This document shows, in pieces, positions 41,649-49,367 of a stretch of DNA of 64,000 bases. Numbering within the stretch: position 1 is the first letter of the stretch; each line of letters starts with the position of its first letter. The notes beneath the pieces were generated by a model that saw only the letters and a program-made list of their open reading frames with translations, had not been told where the DNA came from and made no database searches. This stretch comes from Nevskia sp. (GTDB lineage Bacteria; Pseudomonadota; Gammaproteobacteria; Nevskiales; Nevskiaceae), in assembly GCA_023229645.1 (NCBI GenBank), contig JALNYU010000003.1:124001-188000 (forward strand), given 5' to 3'. The position numbers and the translations under genes are program-made.

Positions 41649-44276
41649 GTGAGTCCCGTGAAGATGAGTTTTTTTCGCAGGTTTCGTCAGCCCGCAGGCT
41701 CGGTAGCGCCCCGGTCTAAGCGTTCGTTCGATGCCGTACTCCGAAGCTTTTCGATTCGGGCGCGATTGCTGGCCTTAGGCGTGGTCGCGTTGACCATCAC
41801 CGCCGTTTCGCTCGGCCTCTATTTTGTCCAGATCAATCGTAGCGTCACCAACGCCGGTCTCGAAGTACAGGGCGTGGATCTGGCACAGGAACTGATTCGC
41901 GCAGTGCAGCTGACGCAAGAGCATCGCGGGATCTCAGCCCGCCTGACCAGCGGCGATGACTCAACGGCCGACGCTCGCATCGCAAAACAGGCCGAGATCA
42001 ATACGGCGTTTGCGGACGTCAGCAAAACGCTCGGCGACTCCGATACTGCGATCCTCGAACAATGGAACGCGGTTGCCGCCGGTTGGCAAACCGTGCAAGA
42101 GCAGTTCACTGGTTCGGTGCCATCCCCGGCGGCGAGTTTCAAACGCCATACCGATCTAGTGATGCAAATGCTTGCGGTGCTGGATTCGGTTGTTGATCGC
42201 TACGGCTTGAGCATCGATGGCGGTGCTGATCGTCAGCATTTGATCAATGCCGTGGTTCGGCACTTGCCGACGCAGATTGAGCACCTGGGCCAAGCGCGCG
42301 GCGTCGGGTCAAAGATATTGACGCAGCACACCGCGTCAAACGTCGACCGTACTGCTTTAGGCGCGGCATTGGCGCAGGCGCAGGATGAAGGCGCGAAAGT
42401 AATGGCCGAGTTGTCGAAGGCTTTCGACGCCGATCCCGAGCTCAAACCGGCCTTGGACGCAGCCCAACAGCAAGCACAGATGTCGATGTTGGAAGCGTTT
42501 GGCGTGGCTCGGAATCAGTTGCTCTTGGTCGAGGCGCCGGAGTATCCGCCGGAGCAATATTTCGAAGTCTTTTCCAAAGCAGTCGATGATCAAGTCGAAC
42601 TCAGTCGTTTGACCTTGGTGCAGTTGCGCCGCTTGTTGGAGGCGCGCCGCATACAGCTGGCGGCCGGGGCCGCCGCGCTAGGATTCGGCGCGTTGATCGG
42701 CGCGCTGATTATTGTCGGCTTTGGCTTCCTCGTTGCCCGCAGCATTTCGAAAGCCTTGACGCACGCACAAGACGTTTGCCGGGCTGTCGCTCGCGGCGAT
42801 CTAAGTACGCAAGTCGACGAAACCGGCAACGACGAAATCAGCAATGTGATGGTGGCAATGGCGTCGATGTCTGGTGTCCTACGGCGCTTCAGCGAGGCGC
42901 TGTCGGAAATTGGCATGCACCACCAGGAAGGTGAGATTAGCTACCGCATCCAGGCTCAGGAATTTCCAGGCAGCTTCGCTGAAATCGCAACCGGCATCAA
43001 TGAGCTTGCGCGTTCGCATATCGCGGTGAATCAGCGCGTCGTTGACGTCGCCCGGCGCTACGCCGTTGGCGATTTATCGGTTGACATGGATCGACTGCCG
43101 AAAGAACAGGCGCTGCTGACTGAGGCAATGGATACTGTCAAAAAGAATCTCACCGGCATCAGCACCGAAATTAATATGCTGGTTGCTGGCGCAGTGCGCG
43201 GTGATTTTAGCCGCCGTGGCAATGTAGAGGCGTTCGAGTTCGATTTCCGCGATATCGTCGCCAGCATGAATCAGCTGATGGAAGTCAGCGAAATAGGCTT
43301 GCGCGACGCGGCGCGGGTATTCGCGGCGCTGGCCGAAGGCGATCTCACGCAGAAAATTGAGAATAACTACGAAGGCTTATTCCTAGAACTACGGAACTCC
43401 GCCAACCTCACGACTGAGAATCTCGAAGATTTGGTGGGCCAAATCAAATCTAGTACCGATATGGTCTACGTTGCAGCGCGCGAAATCGCGTCCGGCAACT
43501 CGAATCTTTCGACGCGCACTGAACAGCAAGCGGCGAATATCGAGGAAGCTGCAGCGTCGATCGAGGAATTGACCAGCACCGTGCGGCAGAGCGCGGACAA
43601 TGCCCGCACTGCCAACAATTTAGCGGTGACGGCACGCGATACCGCAGTTCGCGGTGGCGCGCTGGTCGATAGCGTCGTTAAGACGATGACCAGCATCGAA
43701 GACTCCAGTCGGCGTATTTCTGAAATCATTGGCGTTATCGATAGCATTGCATTCCAGACCAACATCTTGGCTTTGAATGCCGCAGTTGAAGCCGCGCGCG
43801 CGGGCGAACAGGGACGTGGTTTTGCAGTGGTTGCGGCCGAGGTGCGTAGCCTCGCACAGCGCTCCGGTACGGCAGCAAAAGAAATCCGCGTACTGATCGG
43901 CGATGCCAGCGAAAAAGTCACCGGTGGCGTCAAGGAAGTAAACGCCGCGGGCGCGACGATGAAAGACATTGTGAGCGGTGTGGTCCGTGTTACCGATGTC
44001 GCTGGGGAAATTTCCAGCGCCGCACAGGAGCAGAGCCGCGGCATCGAGCAAGTAAATCAGACAATCACGTTTATTGACGAAGCGACACAGCAGAACGCTG
44101 CATTGGTCGAAGAGGCGAGCGCCGCCGCACGCAGTTTGGAGGAGCAGGCTGAATCCTTGAGTAAGGCTGTCGCGGTATTTCGAACCAGCCAGATGGGGGG
44201 TAAGAAGCCGCGCGTTACTGATACGCGCGCCAACCCGCCTATCCCGATGCGTCGGATCGTGAAGATGAGCGCTTAA
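41649..44276 (+). CDS. methyl-accepting chemotaxis protein, paralogue 1
   Basis: 875 residues. TM1 is near 38-60 (RARLLALGVVALTITAVSLGL), a long periplasmic sensor domain spans about 61-340, TM2 is near 345-368, then several HAMP-like units (about 370-600; GDLSTQVDE, GDLSVDMDRL, GDFSRRG, GDLTQKI repeats) and the signalling hairpin (620-850) with tip EAARAGEQGRGFAVVAAEVR. No CheR-tethering pentapeptide ends it. I keep the GTG at 41649: it follows AGGAAGAA, and the distance to the first conserved segment equals that in paralogue 2 (both 26 residues). No che genes are nearby. Confidence 0.88.
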   Translation: MSPVKMSFFRRFRQPAGSVAPRSKRSFDAVLRSFSIRARLLALGVVALTITAVSLGLYFVQINRSVTNAGLEVQGVDLAQELIRAVQLTQEHRGISARLTSGDDSTADARIAKQAEINTAFADVSKTLGDSDTAILEQWNAVAAGWQTVQEQFTGSVPSPAASFKRHTDLVMQMLAVLDSVVDRYGLSIDGGADRQHLINAVVRHLPTQIEHLGQARGVGSKILTQHTASNVDRTALGAALAQAQDEGAKVMAELSKAFDADPELKPALDAAQQQAQMSMLEAFGVARNQLLLVEAPEYPPEQYFEVFSKAVDDQVELSRLTLVQLRRLLEARRIQLAAGAAALGFGALIGALIIVGFGFLVARSISKALTHAQDVCRAVARGDLSTQVDETGNDEISNVMVAMASMSGVLRRFSEALSEIGMHHQEGEISYRIQAQEFPGSFAEIATGINELARSHIAVNQRVVDVARRYAVGDLSVDMDRLPKEQALLTEAMDTVKKNLTGISTEINMLVAGAVRGDFSRRGNVEAFEFDFRDIVASMNQLMEVSEIGLRDAARVFAALAEGDLTQKIENNYEGLFLELRNSANLTTENLEDLVGQIKSSTDMVYVAAREIASGNSNLSTRTEQQAANIEEAAASIEELTSTVRQSADNARTANNLAVTARDTAVRGGALVDSVVKTMTSIEDSSRRISEIIGVIDSIAFQTNILALNAAVEAARAGEQGRGFAVVAAEVRSLAQRSGTAAKEIRVLIGDASEKVTGGVKEVNAAGATMKDIVSGVVRVTDVAGEISSAAQEQSRGIEQVNQTITFIDEATQQNAALVEEASAAARSLEEQAESLSKAVAVFRTSQMGGKKPRVTDTRANPPIPMRRIVKMSA

Positions 44277-44636
44277 TTATTAAGTAGCGGGTTGTTGAGG
44301 CAGTCCGGCTGGTTCTTCTTGAGCCGCCGGGCTGCGCAAGTTGCGAAGGCGGCAAGTATTTTGCATTTGCCTAATACGACGCCGTGCGCCGACTAAAAAG
44401 AAGCGTGCCCCCGCCTCTAATGCGGCGTTGCAGCATAAATATCAGCCGGTCTATATCTCTTTTTTATGATAACAGTAAATTTAAACTAAAGAACATGGTT
44501 AATTTCAATCAATAGCGGCAATGCCGCTTACTTAAGTGTTGTTGTAGTCGGCCGCTAGCTTTTAGATCAAACAACTAGAGTTCTAAATTGCGGAGCCGAG
44601 CAGCAGCCATCATGAGGTTCAGGAAGAGAATGGAAT
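44277..44636 (+). other. 360-bp intergenic region between chemoreceptor genes
   Basis: No gene found. 44450-44515 is AT-rich and promoter-like (TATATCTCTTTTTTATGA). I saw no clear sigma-28 (TAAA-N15-GCCGATAA) box. It ends with the ribosome site AGGAAGAG before the second receptor; the stretch TTCAGGAAGA is shared with the leader of the first. Confidence 0.35.
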
Positions 44637-47279
44637 ATGAGTACTGTCATGGATCGAACGTTTCAATCACAGCAGCACCCCGATAGTTCGGCACCGTTAC
44701 CGGGCAATTCGTTATTTGATGTGGTGCTCCGTAATTTCACGATCCGCACGCGCTTGTTAGCGCTCGGCATTATCGCGCTGGCAATTACCGGCATCTCGCT
44801 TGGGCTGTACTTCAATGAGGTCAATACCCGCGTTGTGCGCGCTGGTGCTGAAGTCCAGGGCGCGGGAATATCTGAGCAATTAATCAATATCGTTGGCGTG
44901 CTGCACGATCACCGCGGACTCTCCCGTAAAGTTTTGAACGGCGACGAATCGGCAAGCGCAGACCGAAAAGCGAAGGCGGCGGAATTAACGACAGCAATTG
45001 AGCAGATTACTCAGCAACTGGACCAAGGCGATCCGGCGATGGTCGCGCATTGGAATACCGTTGCAACCGCGTGGCAAGAATTGGCGGAAAAATTTTCTGG
45101 CGAGTTGCCATCGCAGGCGGATAGTTTTAAGCAGCACGCCGATCTCATTCTGCACGTGCTTTCAGTACTTGACGGCACAATTGATCTTTACGGATTGAGC
45201 ACCGACGGTGGTGCCGATAGCCAACATCTGATCAATGCTGTGCTTCGGCGCCTGCCCGCGCTCGGCGAGGGCTTGGGTAGCGCGCGCGCAGCGGGCTCGA
45301 AAATGCTGCTGCAGAAGCAATCGACGCCGGGTGATCACGCGGCCCTCGCGATTGCGCTAGCGCAAATTCGCACTGAGAGTGAGAAAGTCGCGGAAGAGCT
45401 AACCAAGGCTTTCGACGCAAACCCGGATTTGAGAACAGAATTGGAGGCCTCGTCGCAGGCCTCACAGACTGCGATAAGAGAAGCGCTCGATATTTCTACT
45501 GATCAGTTGCTGATGTCGGAAACATTGGACTACCCGGCTTCGCAGTATTACGATTTATTCTCGAACGTCATGGACGCCCAAGACAATATGGTTCGTGTCG
45601 GCTTGGCGTCAGTGCGTGAGCTTTTGAATGCCCGGCAGTCGGCATTAAAGAAGCGCTTCGCTGAACTCGGGGTTGCGACGCTGATCGGCGTGGTGCTTAT
45701 CATCATTTTAGGATTCTTCATCGCCCGCAGTATTTCCAAGGCATTGGGACACGCCCAGGATGTGTGCCGCGCGGTCTCTGAAGGCAATTTGAATATCCGC
45801 GTCGATAAAAGCGGCAAAGACGAGATTAGCAATGTCATGGTTGCGATGTCCTCGATGTCCGGCGTCTTGCAGCATTTCAGCTCGGCGCTCAGCGAGATCG
45901 GCACGCGCCATCGCGACGGCGAAATCAGCTATCGCATCCCCGCGCAAGAATTTCCTGGCAGCTACGGCACCATCGCCAGCGGCATCAACGAACTGGCGCA
46001 TGCACATATTGCCGTTAACCAGCGCGTAGTCGATGTGGCTCGGCATTATGCGATCGGTGATTTAACGGTAGACATGGATCGTCTGCCGAAAGAGCAAGCG
46101 GTGTTGACCGAGGCGATGGACACTGTCAAGCGCAATCTCACCGGCATAAGCACCGAGATCCGCGAGATGGTCAGCGCTGCCGCCAGTGGCGATTTTAGCC
46201 GCCGTGGCGATGCTACCGCGTTCAAGCATGATTTCCAGACGATCGTGACGGGCATGAACCAGTTGATGGAAGTTAGCGAAGCGGGCCTGAACGACGCTGC
46301 CCGTGTGTTTGCCGCACTTGCTGACGGCGACCTCACACAGAAAATAGAAAACAATTACGGCGGCTTGTTCTCGGAATTGCGCGAGTCGGCCAATCGCACG
46401 ACCGTCAATTTAGAAACGTTGGTCGGCCAGATTAAAGCCAGTACGGATATGGTTTACGTTGCGGCGCGTGAGATCGCTTCCGGCAATTCCAATCTTTCGT
46501 CGCGCACCGAGCAGCAGGCGGCCAACGTTGAAGAAGCGGCAGCCTCGATTGAGGAATTGACGAGCACGGTGCGGCAGAGCGCCGACAATGCGCGGACCGC
46601 AAATACACTGGCGGTTGCGGCGCGTGAAACAGCAGTACGCGGCGGCGCTTTGGTCAATAACGTGGTCAAAACGATGGCGAGTATCGAAGACTCCAGTCGC
46701 CGTATTTCAGAGATTACCGGCGTCATCGATAGCATCGCATTCCAAACCAATATTTTGGCGCTGAACGCGGCCGTTGAGGCGGCGCGGGCTGGTGAGCAAG
46801 GGCGCGGTTTTGCCGTCGTCGCATCCGAGGTAAGGAGTCTGGCGCAGCGCTCCGGCACGGCAGCAAAGGAAATTCGTGTGTTGATCGCCGACGCCGCCAC
46901 TAAAGTCGCGAGTGGCGTGCAGGAAGTCAATGCCGCCGGCACGACGATGAAAGACATCGTCGATGGCGTCACCCGTGTCACCGATGTCGCTGGCGATATC
47001 TCTAGCGCGGCGCAGGAGCAAAGCCGCGGCATCGACCAAGTCAATCAGACGATTAGCTTTATCGACGAAGTGACCCAGCAAAACGCGGGCTTGGTTGAGG
47101 AAGCGAGCGCGGCAGCGCGCAGCTTGGAAGAGCAGGCCAGCGCGTTAGCGCAGGCCGTATCGGTATTCCGCACCAGCACCAGTGAGCATCAAGCGCGCAT
47201 GGCGGATCGGCACGGACAGCGCAAAGAGCCACGCCTGCGTGCGGTTCGGCCCGTCGCCCAAGTCGGTTCGTTGCGCTAA
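44637..47279 (+). CDS. methyl-accepting chemotaxis protein, paralogue 2
   Basis: 880 residues, same architecture as the receptor before it: TM1 (near 38-60), a divergent periplasmic domain (about 61-345), TM2, tandem HAMP units and a signalling domain whose tip (EAARAGEQGRGFAVVASEVR) is almost identical. The periplasmic sequences differ much more than the cytoplasmic ones, which fits a duplication followed by sensor divergence. The C-terminal tail (RKEPRLRAVRPVAQ) is basic and lacks a CheR-binding pentapeptide. It is followed by two hairpins, so transcription ends here. Confidence 0.9.
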   Translation: MSTVMDRTFQSQQHPDSSAPLPGNSLFDVVLRNFTIRTRLLALGIIALAITGISLGLYFNEVNTRVVRAGAEVQGAGISEQLINIVGVLHDHRGLSRKVLNGDESASADRKAKAAELTTAIEQITQQLDQGDPAMVAHWNTVATAWQELAEKFSGELPSQADSFKQHADLILHVLSVLDGTIDLYGLSTDGGADSQHLINAVLRRLPALGEGLGSARAAGSKMLLQKQSTPGDHAALAIALAQIRTESEKVAEELTKAFDANPDLRTELEASSQASQTAIREALDISTDQLLMSETLDYPASQYYDLFSNVMDAQDNMVRVGLASVRELLNARQSALKKRFAELGVATLIGVVLIIILGFFIARSISKALGHAQDVCRAVSEGNLNIRVDKSGKDEISNVMVAMSSMSGVLQHFSSALSEIGTRHRDGEISYRIPAQEFPGSYGTIASGINELAHAHIAVNQRVVDVARHYAIGDLTVDMDRLPKEQAVLTEAMDTVKRNLTGISTEIREMVSAAASGDFSRRGDATAFKHDFQTIVTGMNQLMEVSEAGLNDAARVFAALADGDLTQKIENNYGGLFSELRESANRTTVNLETLVGQIKASTDMVYVAAREIASGNSNLSSRTEQQAANVEEAAASIEELTSTVRQSADNARTANTLAVAARETAVRGGALVNNVVKTMASIEDSSRRISEITGVIDSIAFQTNILALNAAVEAARAGEQGRGFAVVASEVRSLAQRSGTAAKEIRVLIADAATKVASGVQEVNAAGTTMKDIVDGVTRVTDVAGDISSAAQEQSRGIDQVNQTISFIDEVTQQNAGLVEEASAAARSLEEQASALAQAVSVFRTSTSEHQARMADRHGQRKEPRLRAVRPVAQVGSLR

Positions 47280-47291
47280 GCGCAGCAATTA

Positions 47292-47327
47292 AATCACCGC
47301 CGCGCCAAGTAAGGCGCGGCGGTGATT
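47292..47327 (+). repeat. perfect 15-bp stem hairpin after paralogue 2
   Basis: AATCACCGCCGCGCC (47292-47306) and GGCGCGGCGGTGATT (47313-47327) pair perfectly over a six-base loop. It precedes the true terminator by 15 bp and has no U-tract, so it probably protects the mRNA end or stops antisense transcription. Confidence 0.7.
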
Positions 47328-47342
47328 AGCGACAATAATTTC

Positions 47343-47375
47343 AGCCCCGGCGCACGTGTTGCCGGGGCTTTTTTA
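47343..47375 (+). terminator. intrinsic terminator after the chemoreceptor pair
   Basis: AGCCCCGGC (47343-47351) and GCCGGGGCT (47361-47369) form a perfect 9-bp stem over a nine-base loop, followed by TTTTTT. Confidence 0.9.
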
Positions 47376-47500
47376 TTTGTGAGCAGGCGGCACCGCATCA
47401 AGCACATTACAGCAACGTGCTTATCCGAACTCTAGAAGACGCGCAGGGTTGCCTAGCGCAATATCAAATTTAGCGGTTTCGCGGGCGAGGCAAGCAGCTA

Positions 47501-48691
47501 TTAGAACGCGTCGCCCGGCACCCGCACCCAGCCTTCCATAAGCACGCGCGCGCTGCGGCTCATGATCGCTTTGGTTACCGTCCATTCGCCGTTGACTTGT
47601 TTCGCCTCAGCGCCGACGCGCAGCGTGCCGGAGGGATGCCCGAAGCGCACGGCCGCGCGTGGCTCGCCGCCGGCGGCGAGATTCACTAGCGTGCCGGGGA
47701 TCGCGGCAGCGGTGCCGATCGCGACGGCAGCCGTGCCCATCATCGCGTGATGCAGCTTGCCCATCGACAACGCCCGCACGAGTAGGTCGATGTCATCGGC
47801 GGCGATCGCCTTGCCGCTGGACGCGGCATACGCAGCCGGCTTGCCGACGAACGCGACTTTCGGCGTGTGCTGGCGCTTGGCGGCATCGTCCACGTTCCGA
47901 ATTAAGCCCATGCGCACGGCGCCGTAAGCGCGGATCGTTTCGAACATCGCCAGTGCTTTAGCGTCGCCGTTGATCGCGTCTTGCAACTCGGTGCCGGTGT
48001 AGCCGATGGCGTCGGCGTTGACGAAGATCGTCGGAATGCCGGCGTTGATCATCGTTACCTTCAGGGTGCCGACGCCGGGCACTTCGAGATCATCAACGAG
48101 ATTGCCGGTGGGGAACATCGCGCCGCCCGCGCCGTCTTCATCGGCGGCGGGGTCGAGAAATTCCAATTGCACTTCGGCGGCGGGGAAGGTCACGCCGTCG
48201 AGCTCGAAGTCGCCGGTTTCTTGCACGGCGCCGTCGGTGATCGGCACGTGCGAAATGATCGTCTTACCGATATTCGCCTGCCAGATGCGGACGGTGGCGA
48301 TACCGTTTTGCGGAATACGGTCGGCATCGACGAGGCCGTTGCTGATCGCAAACGGTCCTACCGCAGCAGAAAGATTGCCGCAGTTGCCGCTCCAGTCGAC
48401 AAAGGCTTTATCGATAGCGACTTGGCCGAATAGATAATCAACGTCGTAGCCGGGCTTTGTGCTCTTCGACAAAATCACCGTCTTGCTGGTGCTGGATGTC
48501 GCGCCGCCCATGCCGTCGGTATGTTTGCCATACGGATCGGGGCTGCCGATGACCCGCAGCAGCAATTTATCGCGCGCCTCACCCGGCACTTGGCAGCGCT
48601 CGGGAAGATCAGACAAGCGAAAAAATACGCCTTTGCTGGTACCGCCGCGGATATAGGTGGCGGGGATTTTGACTTGCGGAAAAGCAGCCAT
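47501..48691 (-). CDS. prpF: 2-methylaconitate cis-trans isomerase
   Basis: 396 residues, the usual PrpF length. It isomerises 2-methylaconitate so that aconitase can finish the methylcitrate cycle; it is required when AcnD replaces PrpD. Motifs: KIPATYIRGGTSKGVFF at the start, IGSPDPYGKHTDGMGGATSSTSKTV, WSGNCGNLSAAVGPFAI (catalytic Cys/Lys region) and RFGHPSGTLRVGAE near the end. It is last in prpB-prpC-acnD-(SRPBCC)-prpF, 111 bp after the SRPBCC gene. Cytosolic. Confidence 0.95.
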   Translation of the reverse strand: MAAFPQVKIPATYIRGGTSKGVFFRLSDLPERCQVPGEARDKLLLRVIGSPDPYGKHTDGMGGATSSTSKTVILSKSTKPGYDVDYLFGQVAIDKAFVDWSGNCGNLSAAVGPFAISNGLVDADRIPQNGIATVRIWQANIGKTIISHVPITDGAVQETGDFELDGVTFPAAEVQLEFLDPAADEDGAGGAMFPTGNLVDDLEVPGVGTLKVTMINAGIPTIFVNADAIGYTGTELQDAINGDAKALAMFETIRAYGAVRMGLIRNVDDAAKRQHTPKVAFVGKPAAYAASSGKAIAADDIDLLVRALSMGKLHHAMMGTAAVAIGTAAAIPGTLVNLAAGGEPRAAVRFGHPSGTLRVGAEAKQVNGEWTVTKAIMSRSARVLMEGWVRVPGDAF

Positions 48692-48802
48692 GACATTTGC
48701 TCTCTATCGATAGGGGACTTAGCCAACCGCCCTGTCTATTACGACCAAGCGCGGTTCGCTAACGATCAGGTTTTCGCGGCGCGATCGGCGCAGCGGGCGC
48801 GT

Positions 48803-49252
48803 TTAGGCGCCGTCTGGAATTTCCGGCTCCACCAATTGCGCCATTAATATCAGGGACTCCTGCCAGCCGAGATAGCAGAATTCGACTGGAATTGCGTCCG
48901 GGATGCCGTCCTGCACGATTTGCAGTTCGGTGCCGCAGGCGACTGGCCGCAATGTAATCTCGACCTGCATCTGGCCGGGCAGGCTGGGGTCATCGAATTG
49001 ATCGTTGTAGCAGATCCGCTCGTGCGGCTTCAGCTCGGTATAGGTGCCGCCGAACGCGTGACTTTTACCGGTACTGAAATTCGTGAACGACATTCGGTAG
49101 CTGCCGCCGACGGTGGCGTCGATGTGCTGGACCGCGCCGGTAAACCCGTGTGGCGGCAGCCATTTCACCATCGCCGAGGGATCCAGAAATGCGCGGTAGA
49201 CGCGCTCGGGCGGGGCGCGTAAGACACGGTGTAAGCGAACAGTGCTCGGCAT
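48803..49252 (-). CDS. SRPBCC (AHSA1-like) domain protein inserted in the prp operon
   Basis: 149 residues from the ATG at 49252; the longer frame upstream has no supporting site. A single START-like SRPBCC domain: RVLRAPPERVYRAFLDPSAMVKWLPP, GGSYRMSFTN, PHERICYNDQFDD and the C-terminal helix YLGWQESLILMAQLVEP. Such proteins bind small hydrophobic ligands or act as chaperone activators. It lies between acnD (115 bp) and prpF (111 bp), in the same direction. I know of no role for this family in propionate use, so it may be a passenger or a new accessory gene. Confidence 0.8.
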   Translation of the reverse strand: MPSTVRLHRVLRAPPERVYRAFLDPSAMVKWLPPHGFTGAVQHIDATVGGSYRMSFTNFSTGKSHAFGGTYTELKPHERICYNDQFDDPSLPGQMQVEITLRPVACGTELQIVQDGIPDAIPVEFCYLGWQESLILMAQLVEPEIPDGA

Positions 49253-49367
49253 GGGGCGTTCTCTACTTAAATACAGCGTTATTAGTACGGCAGTGGCTGC
49301 TGCCGCGTCGCGTCGGCACGTTGCGGAATAGTGTTCTCGCTGCGCACGCACGTATGCCGACTCAATA

